DNA of 64,000 nucleotides from Ascarosepion bandense (lineage: Eukaryota; Mollusca; Cephalopoda; Sepiida; Sepiidae). Position numbers and translations under genes: made by a program. How positions within the stretch are numbered: the first letter of the stretch is position 1; every line of letters starts with the position of its first letter. Shown here one piece after another: positions 48,080-58,759 of the stretch. Location: NCBI GenBank assembly GCA_037127315.1, contig JBBBDQ010000310.1, positions 3,560,001 through 3,624,000 of the forward strand, given 5' to 3'. The notes below the pieces were generated by a model. That model worked only from the letters and a program-made list of their open reading frames with translations, did not search any database and had not been told where the DNA came from.

Positions 48080-49500
48080 GTACACGATGAATGATCAGGT
48101 TTTACCTGGTTTTAAAAACTCCCAAGACATATATGAATAAGACCAGGATGAAAAACAAAAAATCAAATCAACTAAGAGATTCATCCAATGCAGAACATAG
48201 CCAAATGGTGACTGCAATGAGAGACCACCTTCCAATGATACTAAAAGTATCACTTGGAGTGAAACTAAGGAAATTGAAAAGGGCCAAGGCAACACTCAGA
48301 TTACAATCCTGAATGATCCAAATGTGAAGGAGAAATATATGGGCAGTATTAAAAGCAGATACAATGAGAAAAAATGAGAATGGAAAACAATTAAGAAAAG
48401 CTTTAATAACATCAGCAATTGGGGTCATCCCAAAGATAGAGTTCACATCAGATTTAGTCCAAAAATTGGACAAGAACAGTACGGGTTTGCTAAAAATGTT
48501 GAAACAAGGAATGCAATATTTATTCTCAGATGATATCAGGAAGAGTGATACAAACGCAGAAGGATGTGTACTTGTTTTATAGATAATGCGAAAACTTTTC
48601 TTAAAATATGTCACAAAGAATTGTTGGAATTGTTGGATATTAGAATAATCTAGAACTTATACTGGTTGTGAATTCACTGCGAATGGATAAATTCAGTAAA
48701 TATACAAAAATTGAAAGGGGTGTAAGATAAGGATCTTCCTTCTCACTGAAGTTATTTAACCTATACAGTTGAGAATTAGAACTCTTACTAGGACATTATT
48801 AACGACCATAATCTTAGCAACATAAGATTAGCAGTCATAAAAAGAACCTCTACAGAAGGTAGTGAAGGAAAGTGAAAAGAAAGGACTAAACATCAATAGC
48901 AAGAAGATGGAATGCATAGTTGTTAGCAAAAGGAACAACCCAACATGTATATTACAAATTGGAGATACCAAAATCAAACAAGTACAACAATTTAAATATC
49001 TGGGAAGTGTTTTAACAGAGGATAGAAAGTGTAATACTGTAATTCAATGGTACATTGGCATGCCATCAAAAATCAAAGCAGAATACTAAGAAAAAAATTC
49101 ATTAGAAACAAAGAAAAGAGTACTGAACTGTTATTTAATATCATTTCTCTTATATGAATGCGAGATAATCTCCTCACAGATGAAGAAGAGATTTTAAGCA
49201 ACAGAAATTTGGTTCTACAGAAGGATGCTGAGAATACCATGGACTGAACATAGAGAAAAAGGAAACATACTTAATATCAGAAAGAGAAAGTTGAAACCTT
49301 TTGGTCACATAATGAGGATAGAGGACTTGGAATATTTGGACATATTGAAGAGGAAAACAAAGCATAACCTACATTGCAAGCATAAATAAATGGATGGTGA
49401 AACAAGGTTTAAGAGAGAGATAACAAATAAACATTTATTAAGAGCTACAAAGGACAGGAAATTGTGGAGAGCCATGGGCCATGTTCTGAACGAACATGGC
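48080..49500 (+). mobile_element. APE-type LINE, + strand copy with RT remnants
   Basis: In order: nuclease-side residues DHLPMILKVSLGVKLRKLKR (about 48230), an RT block QEQYGFAKNVETRNAIFI (about 48475, frames shifting), then KESEKKGLNINSKKMECIVV, KQVQQFKYLGSVLTEDRKCN (about 48870-49040), and RILRMPWTEHREKGN near 49230. Finally AGGAAATTGTGGAGAGCCAT closes the 3' end at 49460. The YADD catalytic segment is missing, and the frame is broken at least at 48345 and 49090. Confidence 0.8.
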
Positions 49501-49649
49501 ATATGAAAAAGTTAAATTATGAACAGTAGGAAAGTCAAAGCAAAGATCTAGTCATTCTGATATTGACTCCTAACTCCTTTAACTTAAAATTATCAATATA
49601 CTGTAATATTGAACAGTACCATTTAATAGAACAAAAAAGATTTTTAAAA

Positions 49650-49650
49650 A

Positions 49651-49681
<31 letters not shown>
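49650..49681. repeat. (CA)n microsatellite
   Basis: About 15 CA units. Confidence 0.95.
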
Positions 49682-49684
<3 letters not shown>

Positions 49685-50449
49685 AATCAGTTTGTATTCA
49701 TATTAATATCTCTACGTACTTTTCAATATACTTATTGTTTTTCATTTATGCAAAGAATCTTCAGCAATATGACTTCTATTTTTGTAAGGTCCTGTACAAC
49801 ATTGGGCTTTTAAGATTCTCTTAAAATATATGCTTTTATCTCTTTGTTTATTTACATTTTAAGTAAATCTGTAGGATAGCTAAATGTGTTCTGTTCTTTA
49901 TACAATTTGCTAACCACACTAATTTCCAAGGGATGGAAATATGAAAAATAAATACTATTATCTTTTTAAACCTTTCATTTTTGCATCCATTCTTGTTAGA
50001 ATTTGTTTTCTCTTATGTTGGATTATTTGCAACATTTTTCGAAGATTTTTTTTGGCAGAATTCCAGATATAAATTGTGAATTGGTCGGATTTTGAGATTG
50101 GGCTGCCTGTTACAATGCTATCTGCTTAGAAACATGCAGCAGAAAAATACCAGATAATGTTTCTTGTAGTAATTTAGACAATATTTGTATACTGGTTATT
50201 TACTAATTAGATTGTAACTTCTATCAACATTCTTAATTATAAAACTGGATTAGAATTTACAAAAAGTTTTCATCAGTTTTTGTATCCATAGGTTTATTAT
50301 CTATCAGGTTCTGTAAGTGAAAAGTTTTTTTTGTTTTTTGTTTTTTCTTGAAGGTGGATAGTATTAGAAAAAGGTATAAATTTGAAAATTGTTAGGCGAG
50401 CATATGTGCTATATACAAGAGAGAAATAAATCAATGTTGTTATATTCTG

Positions 50450-50502
50450 TGCATTGTGGTGCAATGGATATCAGCTTGGAATGAGAAATTTGGCATCTTC
50501 AG
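50450..50502 (+). mobile_element. tRNA-derived SINE, head only
   Basis: GCATTGTGGTGCAATGGATA followed by TCAGCTTGGAATGAGAAAT is the A-box head of the same SINE. The remainder is absent. Confidence 0.7.
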
Positions 50503-50829
50503 ATATGAGTGACTAAACATTATATATTATTTATATGTTTCAGAAAGGTTGTCATCTTTCAGAAGTTGTTCAGTTTTGTCGATGTCCTAGTAAGGGTGTA
50601 TTAAAGAAAGTAAGAAAGAAAGAATACTATCTATTAAAATCTATTAAAATTTCAATTCAAAGCACCTCTTCTGTGTTAAGAAAAGGTTGGTTCCTTACTT
50701 TCAACACCAAAGCCTGCCATTATTGATCTTGGACAAAGAAGTGAAGAGACATTGCATCTCCCTTGTTGCTCATGACTCTCAGAACCATCTCTGTGTACAT
50801 AGCTGTTAGAATATCCTTAAGGTTTCAGC

Positions 50830-51430
50830 ATAACCATTTGTCATCCATTTGATTGACCTTTTGGTCCTGATCAAAGTTTTTCTCATCCGATAAAAACTGA
50901 AGCATTCTAAGCTTTTAATGTTTTAACTTGGTCACCAAATGCTTTGCACAGATCATTTATCTTTAGTTTTGACATGAATTGGCCTCTTTAGATCGCATCT
51001 GATTTGTTCAACTTTCTGGAAGTGAACAATTTCCATATCACTATGCAGACCTTGGAAAAGACTTTTTTAAACAGTTTGGACTTGTGTCCTCATTTTTGTT
51101 GCCATATTCACATTTCAGCTGTTGTATGCTCCAACCTTCTTCAGGTGATTGGATTTTCAAACTGAACTCTTTATTTTGCCCACTGGGGTACATTGTTCTA
51201 GTTCCACATGCCATGATCTTCCAGATGTCTCAGTATCTGTTATCTCCCTTTTAACTCAACTAAAAGTTTTTGCTCACCTGCTGCAACCAGTTATTAAATT
51301 CACAATTCTTTGGGTCAAGTCACAGGATTCAACTAAAACTTTTATCCACTGGGCCATGTTTCTTTGGGAATAGAGTAAATAATTACAATACCTCATCCCA
51401 GAAATATAGACAAATATTAAGACTTGTTCT
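50830..51430 (-). mobile_element. Penelope-like element terminal fragment with hammerhead-like core
   Basis: The right part is collinear with 18250-18520, sharing for instance ACAATTCTTTGGGTCAAGTCAC and ATCCACTGGGCCATGT. It keeps the CTGAAGA...GAAA motif pair at 51111-51145 better than the 18.2-kb copy. The left boundary is a guess. Confidence 0.65.
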
Positions 51431-51434
51431 GAAA

Positions 51435-52049
51435 GAACTGAGCAACTCTGAATGATGTGATTTAAACAAATGTCATCACTTTAATAGATATCTTTTATTT
51501 TAGACTTTGTAGAGGATACTTTTCAATATGACTAATGGTAAAATTTTAATCTTATAAAAATTTTCAAATGCTAATGGTTACTTTGATTATAAATGAAGTT
51601 TTTGACAAAGAGCAATTTGACTGAAATTTAATCTTTTTTTATTTTTCATTTATTTTTTACTAAGTAAAATACTTCTCTATTTAATGATTTTAAATTGATT
51701 TAATTATATCAAATTTTCATTTAGACCTGGTACATATGGTTTCTGATTCTTTTGTTTAAAAGAAAATTCACCTGAAGTTTAAACATTTTGTTTCTTAAGT
51801 GTTTATCTTTCAAATGTGTACAACTTTTCTCTTTTTTCTATTAATCAATTCCCTATTTTTCTCATTGTATTTTACTTTTTATTTAAATTCTTCTTATTGA
51901 ATGTTTTGAAGTAGTTTGTCTTTCTAAATTTTTAAAAATGTTTTTCTACTATAATTACAATTTTGATTACCTATTATTATTTTTTTAAATATTGAGAACC
52001 CATCAGTAGAGAAGAAAATTAAAAATATTGAACAGATTTGAATAAGAGT
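51435..52049. other. Intron sequence upstream of the catulin exon
   Basis: T-rich on the + strand, as is common near acceptors. No repeat recognised in the last 600 bp. Confidence 0.6.
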
Positions 52050-52068
52050 GTTTTTGTTTCTTTGACAG
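52050..52068 (+). promoter_or_regulatory. Splice acceptor of the catulin exon
   Basis: A T-rich tract broken by a few G and C residues ends in TTTGACAG immediately before the exon. The acceptor keeps the reading frame (phase 0) expected for the catulin protein at this point. Confidence 0.85.
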
Positions 52069-52258
52069 ATTACAACACTTGTGAACCATAAGGAAAAAAC
52101 AAAAGTATCAGAGAAGACTCTTCGGATATTGGTGCAAGTTGGACAAGTGGTCAATCAAGCTGTTGGTAATTTTGTGTCTGTTGGAGAATCTATAGCAGAT
52201 GAAAATCCAGAGATCAAAAATGAGATGTGTGAGGCTTGTCATGAGGCAAGGCAAGCTG
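52069..52258 (+). CDS. CTNNAL1: Internal exon of alpha-catulin (vinculin/alpha-catenin family)
   Basis: Reading in frame from the first base gives ITTLVNHKEK, then VGQVVNQAVGNF, then ESIADENPEI and CEACHEARQAG. These match the N-terminal helical region of alpha-catulin far better than alpha-catenin or vinculin: catulins carry an ITTL(I/V)NHK start, a VGQAVN...F helix and an EA(K/R)QAG end. Alpha-catulin is a cytoplasmic scaffold related to alpha-catenin, linked to Rho-GEF signalling and the dystrophin complex. The exon is phase 0 at its 5' end and phase 1 at its 3' end: the last base is the first G of a glycine codon. Length is 190 nt. A pyrimidine-rich tract and CAG lie directly upstream and GTAAGT directly downstream. 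No stop occurs within the exon; the open frame runs about 36 bases into the intron before a TGA. It is the only convincing host coding segment in the window. Identity is from family recognition, not a search. Confidence 0.88.
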
Positions 52259-52264
52259 GTAAGT
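52259..52264 (+). promoter_or_regulatory. Splice donor of the catulin exon
   Basis: GTAAGT follows the exon, a consensus match to U1 at these six positions. Splitting the glycine codon after its first base agrees with the conserved QAG sequence of the family. Confidence 0.85.
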
Positions 52265-52462
52265 TATCAAACTTAAACTGTTACTTACTAAACTGAAATT
52301 AATTAAAATAATCACTTGTCATTAGTTGATTATTTTAAAAAAAAAATTCATGAAAAAAAAAAAATACCTGAACTTAATATTAGAAATGTCAATAAACTTG
52401 CTTGGTTTTAAATGATTGATTTCAAAAGTGGAAGAATAATATCAATATAGGCAGATTGAATT

Positions 52463-52752
52463 GGTCAGTTAAGTGCCAGATGTGATACATGCTTGGATGA
52501 TCATGTCTTGAAATAGACATGATTGACTGGCAGAATGTTTTCCCACAGTTGCTTTCCATTACTTTCTGCAGTAGACTGGTTGCCAACCAAGGCTATAGAA
52601 TCTAATTTGTTCTGCTATTTAGCCCATAACTGAAGGGAGAAGAAACAGGGTATTTGTGTGTTAGTGAGTGCAAGGAATTCAACTGGAATTTGCACTTGGC
52701 TGCAGGATTTCTCGTTCTGAGCTGACATCCACTGCACCACAATGCACATTAC
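52463..52752 (-). mobile_element. tRNA-derived SINE in the catulin intron, 200 bp past the exon
   Basis: Reverse-strand near-full-length copy: GTCAGTTAAGTGCCAGATGT at its 3' end, and CACTGCACCACAATGCAC (A-box head) at the other end. Closest repeat to the coding exon. Confidence 0.82.
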
Positions 52753-52754
52753 TT

Positions 52755-53630
52755 GGTGAAAAAAGAAAAATCACAAGTAAAATCAGAAATGCTGCTAAGC
52801 ATGTGTTCTGCATCCCTGATGTGTAAAAAATCTCAAAGGATGCAGTAAACTCTCTATCTGCACATCCTCAGGACACACTTGAATTTTCCCCTAGATAAAC
52901 AAAACCTTGTACAGAATCAACCCATATCAGTTATAACTTAGTAAAAGGAATTTGTTGTTTGATACTAAGTAAACAATGAAATCAGTAATGTAACTAATGT
53001 TCTTTCTGTAATTTAATGTGAATCTCTTGTCAAATTAACTATCATAGATATTAACCCTTTGAACCCTGACCCCCTGATGAGTACAGATTTTCAACCCTGC
53101 TGTCTATGACTCTGCACATTATACTGGACACCTGTGTATATACACACTTTCACACAGAATCCAGTATACCAGCCACTCAAGTTAAAAGGATTAGTTGTAA
53201 TTAGGACTGGTATATTTAAAAAATTATTTTCTGTGAAGGTTGGTGCATTTGTTTTGATTTATACAGAGATGTGCCTATTTGTTATATAAGTAGGGCTGCA
53301 GTAATGAAAGAAGAAACAAAGGCTGCACAGGCATAATGCTTAGGCCTAACTCCATATGGTAACTTGCACACATGTCAAGGAGTAGAGTCAATAGTAAATC
53401 TCAAAGAGCATAAACAGATATGGACTGATCTGTTTTATTGCTTCTATGCTAGTTCTTAATGAGTAGTTCAAATAAAAAATATACCAAAACTGCTCACTTA
53501 TAAAGTGCTGCATTCCATTTGATGGCTATTTTACTACAATGCTCCTTAGACTTTGCACAGAACATTTGATATCTTGCTAACATACTTTAAGTATTCTAGG
53601 ATCTCAGTAAAAACCCAAAGATAAACAGCC
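52755..53630. other. Intron, no recognised element
   Basis: Slightly less AT-rich (for example 53050-53170, which contains ACCCTTTGAACCCTGACCCC). No coding or repeat call possible. Confidence 0.45.
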
Positions 53631-53635
53631 TAAAA

Positions 53636-54440
53636 ATATTTCGAGAGAAGTTCATCAGCTTTATTGCTCTGATGATAGATACACTGGCTTCTGTTATACT
53701 TATTCCAGTTACTGCAAACAGAAAAAGTGGATGCGACTTTAATAAAAGTGAAGCTAGATTTTTCTATCGAAAATATAGAAAAGATCAAGGAAATGACATT
53801 CTCCCACAGAGACATTCAGGGCAACACGTACAAGTGGGAGCATCAGATAACAAAAGCCATATTCAATCTGGAACAACTAGTCATCAAATTTATCAAGTTT
53901 TGTAAGTACACTACAGGTTTTCAAACACTTCTCTGTTGTGTGCATTTGGTGTGTTGAGTATCCATCCTATCTACTTCATGAGTGAGGAAGAACTGAAGGT
54001 CTATGAAAAGGAGGAGTTGGAAATTCTAATTAGATATAATCAAACCACCAAATGGATTGAAAATAGATAGGATCACTAGATGACTACCCAGCCCTTAACA
54101 GTGCTTTTCAGTCTTGACTAGAGTTGGATCGACTGATGAATGTTGGCAAACACCAGAAACAGCAAAGTGAAACCTTTGGAATTGATGACAAAATATTTCT
54201 GAAAAGATTTCCCCAACCTCACCATATTTGCTCAACTGGCTACCACTTTGGCTGTGCATACAGCTGGCTGTAAATAAGGGTTCTCTGTTCAGAATCTCAT
54301 CCTCACCCCTAACCAGAACAGGCTGTCATCAGAACATCAAGAACAGCTTCTTAAGGTCAACATGGAGCTCAAAAGGTCAGAGTTTCCTTTTGAAAAGGCA
54401 CTAGCCAAATGGAAAGAGGTCAAGCAGAGAAAACTGTAAA
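53636..54440 (+). pseudogene. hAT-transposase-derived pseudogene (zinc finger protein 862-like)
   Basis: Several frames are needed. First EKFISFIALMIDTL, then ILIRYNQTTKWIEN near 54040, KVKPLELMTKYF near 54170, and, the clearest, FPNLTIFAQLATTLAVHTAG followed by FSVQNLILTPNQNRLSSEHQ and KRSEFPFEKALAKWKE near 54200-54430. The last is the hAT C-terminal dimerisation region as seen in ZNF862-like proteins (xxHTAxCERxFSxQN). The cysteine is followed by K* instead of ER. Could be a dead transposon or a retrocopy of a domesticated gene. Confidence 0.72.
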
Positions 54441-54444
54441 CTAT

Positions 54445-55435
54445 GAAGTACAAATAATCAATGACAAATGCTATTGAGTTTATTCATATTAATCCGTTCA
54501 CAATACACCACAAACATACTTGCATCATTTGATCTTTCTCAATACACTTTCCACTGTTTTTAGTTTCATCATTGTTAAATGTTTCATAGTTGTTGACTGG
54601 GTTAATTTTCTCATAAATTATAATCAAATTTAGATGATTATATTCACTAGATCTTAGTAGTCTGTGTAGACTGCCAAGATGATGGGAAAATTTTGTTCAT
54701 GTGTTAAAATTAATACCCATATTAATTTATTTTTGAGCTGCTTAATAGTTGTTGTCACTGTTTTGTTTTTAAATAAATTCGTCAATGTTTTGCAGTATTT
54801 TCACCGTTATCCTATTAGATAATTTACATAGTTGCTATTTATATTGTTATAGAAAAATATATTTGAATGTTGTATTGTACAGCTGTGAAAGTTGAGAGCA
54901 TCACTGATTAATTAGTTCCACATTTCCAAGCTGATTCAAGAGAGATTGCTTAAATTTTTAAAGGAAAATTTGTCAAATCAAATTTGCTTTTTTATAAAAA
55001 AACTAAAAGCAGCACATTCAATTTATTAATGAAAAACAAAACAAATTTTGGTTCTGTCAATTTTAAAAACACTTTGTTGTATCAATAAAAACAAATTTTG
55101 TTCTGTCATAATTCTTTAAAAAATATAAATTTTTTTTATTCAACTGTGATTAGGTGTAAATACTGATTTTGTTTTTGAATTCATTAATTAAAAAAAAATT
55201 GTTCTGCTAATTTAAGTGATTTGGGATGAGTTGAATACATGGATTGAAATCTGACAAGGTGATAAAATGAATAAAGATCAAAGTAGCAAATGTCTTAATC
55301 TGTCGTGTTTTACTTTAAGCTCCTTCAGAGATCTGTTTAAAAAGACAGTTCTCTGAAGTATTTATTAAGTAAAACATGTTAGATTAAGCTATATTTCTTA
55401 CTTTGTTCTTTATTCATTCTATCATATGTCATTTC
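54445..55435. other. Intron, no recognised element
   Basis: AT-rich. AACAAATTTTG-TTCTGTCA recurs at about 55040 and 55090, a local 50-bp spaced repeat. Confidence 0.45.
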
Positions 55436-55439
55436 CATT

Positions 55440-55962
55440 ATGAAGTAATGTGTTAGTTGTATATTCTTGTACTTTAATTGACCTTGTTCTGGTGCTTTTG
55501 TTATGTATTTAGAGATTCTTGATAAAATAAAAAAAAATCTGTGATGTTGTTTGTCCTAACATCTCGGCTTCAGTCTCTCCCTCCACTGTAATGTAGCTTC
55601 CCTAGATATTTTCATGGCCATTGTTCTGATGAGCATCTTTGCTTTCAGACTTTAAATGATGATACTAAATTGGCAACAAGGTCTCATTATTTTACAGTTG
55701 ACATTTCTGTAAATTTTATACTAACAGTTTTCTCTCTTGCACTTGTAGAATTCTCTTCTAGCGTGTTTCTTTCCAATCAACTTTCATCAAAAATTTAAAA
55801 ATAAAATGTTAATTATTATCTTCTGTATTAATACCTGTTTTATTGTTCTCTCTCTTTAATAATGATTTTATTTTTTTTCTCTTATTCTTTCACATTCAGT
55901 AAGCCTTTGCATCTTAGTGGTTTTTATTGTCTTGCTTGGGATGAAATGATTAAAAAAAATTA
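55440..55962 (+). mobile_element. CR1-like LINE, degenerate 3' copy
   Basis: TTAGAGATTCTTGATAAAAT, CCTAACATCTCGGCTTCAGT and CTTAGTGGTTTTTATTGTCT...GGGATGAAATGATT plus an A-run. Same order as 45000-45700. Confidence 0.75.
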
Positions 55963-56133
55963 TTTCATTAGAACCTATAAGGTCTTTGTCACTTTGAGCT
56001 ATAAAAGAAATGACTAGAAGTTATATTCTTGTTTAGGAATTATGGATCAGACTTTCATCGTTCTGTGATTAGAACATAGATTTTGGAAGGAAGCTGAATT
56101 TAATAATGTATTAAAAAGACAGAAACATGCGTG

Positions 56134-56135
<2 letters not shown>

Positions 56136-56181
<46 letters not shown>
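56136..56181. repeat. (CA)n microsatellite
   Basis: About 22 CA units directly upstream of the Leu/Ser-like SINE head. Confidence 0.95.
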
Positions 56182-56184
<3 letters not shown>

Positions 56185-56360
56185 GGGTGCTTGGCCGAGT
56201 GATTAGAATGTTCACTTTCTGGTCATGAGGTCTGCTTTTGATGCTATCAGTCTGGAGGGGGCAACTCCAAAGTGTGGGCACTTTTGGAAAGTGCCTGAAA
56301 ACCAAATCACAGGTATACTCCCAGTTATTTAAATTACACTAGTTCTAATTATAATTAAAA
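56182..56360 (+). mobile_element. Second tRNA-derived SINE type (Leu/Ser-like head)
   Basis: GCTTGGCCGAGTGATTAGAA matches a tRNA A-box arm (TGGCCGAGTGGTTAGA, as in Leu/Ser tRNAs) and ATGAGGTCTGCTTTTGATGC is a decayed anticodon-to-B-box segment. The body does not match the SINE family at 36.0 kb. It lies between a CA and a TA microsatellite. Confidence 0.6.
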
Positions 56361-56377
56361 AGAGTGTGGATGTTTCT

Positions 56378-56380
<3 letters not shown>

Positions 56381-56425
<45 letters not shown>
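56381..56425. repeat. (TA)n microsatellite
   Basis: About 22 TA units directly downstream of the same SINE. Confidence 0.95.
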
Positions 56426-56428
<3 letters not shown>

Positions 56429-56649
56429 ATAAGAAGGGAATAATGATCCATTTCTTATTTTTGTATATATGGGAGAAACATTCCTTAATTTCCTCCCATT
56501 AGAAATGTCTTTATTTCTATTATAAACTTCAAAGAATTTTCTGGGCTTTCTGACTGTTCAATTTTCTCTAATAAAATCATTTCATTGCCTTGCTAAATTT
56601 TTTAATTGCTGCCATGTCTAATCTATATTATAACAACCATGTCCATCCA

Positions 56650-56937
56650 TCAGTCAGTTAAGTGCCATACGTGAAACACACTTGGGTGATCATGTCTTGA
56701 AAGAGACATGACTGACTGGGCAGAAGATTAGTAGGTTGCCATTGCTTTCTGCGGTAGACTGGTTGCCGACCAAGGCTATAGAACCCAATCTGTCCTGTTA
56801 TTTAACCTATAACTGGAAGGAAGAGATGGATTAATACCTTTTCCAAGGGTATTTGCATGTAAGTGAATGCAATGAATTCAACAGGAATTAAAACTTGGCT
56901 CCCCGATTTCTCGTTCCGAGCCGATATCACATGGTTC
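56650..56937 (-). mobile_element. tRNA-derived SINE
   Basis: Reverse-strand copy from CAGTCAGTTAAGTGCCATAC to TCTCGTTCCGAGCCGATATC. The hairpin GATCATGTCTTGAAAGAGACATG is preserved with a 7-bp stem. Confidence 0.84.
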
Positions 56938-57596
56938 AATTACTAATAAAATATGCAACATTTTCTTCACTTATAAGATATACAGTATTTTTGTTGTTTT
57001 TTGTTTTTGTTTTTTTTTTTCAATAATAATTTAATTTAATTTAAACTAAAACTTAAAAATTCAAAAGTAAAATCTTAGAAGTTGAATTAATAGGTAGAAT
57101 GATTTCAGGGCAAATGGTATATGTTTTATGCCTATGGGTCAAGGGAGATTACTTGTTGACATAATTATTTTCTGGGGGATATCCATAACTTTTCTTTTGA
57201 GATCTTAATACTTGGAAGATTTTCTCTCTTTGATTTCTAGTATTCATTCTTTCATTTTGTTTTTACACTGAAAATGTAATTTTAAAAACCTTTTGTAAAT
57301 TTAAAGAGGGTTCATTTATTTTCTAACAGTATTTTTTAAAGAGCATTGTGAGCTATATCATGTTGTTTAATATAATAACCTCTCCAAACTTATGTAAAGT
57401 TATTGAATAATTATAAAAGTTATCATCTTTCAACTTCTATTTATGATTGTAATGATGAGTTTCATTTATTTTTTGTTCTTGCTTTTTTTTTCTCTTATGA
57501 TGAAAGCCTTGAATAATTATTAGATTTTCTGACTTTGAAATCAGCTTTTCAGTCAAATTACTTGCATTTACTTATTTTTATTTGTTATTTTTTATT

Positions 57597-57755
57597 TTTA
57601 ATCATATCACCCCGAGCAAGGCGATAATGCCACTGATGCGCAGGGGGCTACGTAAGAGTAAAAAGATTGAAAAAGAGAAAGCCGGAAACCACATTCTAAA
57701 CAGGGAACAAGGGATGAGCCTCTTCACCTGTTCAAAAGACGTGGGTGGAGTGCTT
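57597..57755 (-). mobile_element. Short SINE-like repeat sharing the CR1-like LINE tail
   Basis: Second copy of the repeat at 42226-42388, reversed. Both start at the same CACTCCACCCA(C/T)GTCT and end in the A-rich LINE-type tail, which argues for a discrete family of about 155 bp. Confidence 0.7.
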
Positions 57756-57756
57756 A

Positions 57757-57960
57757 TACACAAGTATTAGTCCCTCTCTTATCCCTCCAGCTATGGATTT
57801 AAATAACAGGACAGATTGAGTTCTATAGCCTTGGTTGGCAACCATTCTACCACTGAAATTAATTGCAACCTACTGTTTGAAAATCTGCCCAGTCAGTCAT
57901 GTCTCTTTCGAGACATGATCACCCAAGCGTGTATCATGTATGGCACTCAACTGACTGAAT
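57757..57960 (+). mobile_element. tRNA-derived SINE, 5'-truncated, joined to another SINE
   Basis: ACAAGTATTAGTCCCTCTCT to GGCACTCAACTGACTGAATG. It contains a perfect hairpin at 57898-57917 (CATGTCTC, loop TTTC, GAGACATG). It abuts the reverse-strand short SINE at 57597-57755. Confidence 0.82.
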
Positions 57961-57964
57961 GAGA

Positions 57965-58755
57965 AAGAAATAAACTCCAATCATAATTTTCATTTCTTTT
58001 TTTTCAATTTAACTTAAGTTTTGAATAAATCTTGAACCCAATACAACCTTAAGAGAAAATTAACTTTTCACTTTCATGACTCTATTGTATATTTTCATGT
58101 ATAAGAGTTTAGATCATTTCAAAAAAGTACCGGGATTTTGACCATAAATTATATCAAATTTCTTTTCACCTTCAAGGAAAATTTTCAATTTAGTACTTAA
58201 ATTTTATTTATTCTTATATCTTTCTGATCCACTTATTTTATTCAAACTTAATAAACTTACTAATTATCTGACATATCTTAATTATTACAACTTTTATTTA
58301 AAATTGATATTTATTGGATAATTATTAGTTTAGTTGATTGTGAAAATCATTTCTGACTTTACAATGTCAGTTCTTGACATTCAGCATTTGATACTGTTAG
58401 CATACTTTGTGTTTAGTCATTTACTAATATCACTAAAAATCTATGATGATTACTTTACCAGTGCATTTCTCTTTTTGACTGCCGATCTTTCTACCACTCT
58501 CTACGGGTTAGAGGTGAACTTGTTGCTTTGTGTGTTTGTGTGTGTCTTATTTCTTTGTTTTTCACACTCTAAGATTTACTATTTACTAAGCTAAGCTTAC
58601 TTTTTGTACAAGGCCACAGGTATGTAGCACCCAGTTGGGACTGAACTCATTACAATATATTAATGGTCAACCAATGCTGCCTTTATTGCCATTGTTTTTT
58701 TTTTTTTCTGGAGCTGTTACTGCCTATTTTCTATAGGCTTTTTTTTTTTTTTTTT
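57965..58755. other. Intron, no recognised element
   Basis: AT-rich, with T-runs at 58698-58710 and 58739-58759 abutting the LINE. Confidence 0.45.
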
Positions 58756-58759
58756 TTTT

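Noticed and set aside
53727..53957. Open frame as a second catulin exon
   Set aside because: The peptide has no catulin or vinculin character and is continuous with a frame-shifted hAT-like region.
56182..56255. A true tRNA gene
   Set aside because: Only the D-arm/A-box part is tRNA-like. The acceptor stem and T-loop do not form, so it is a SINE head.
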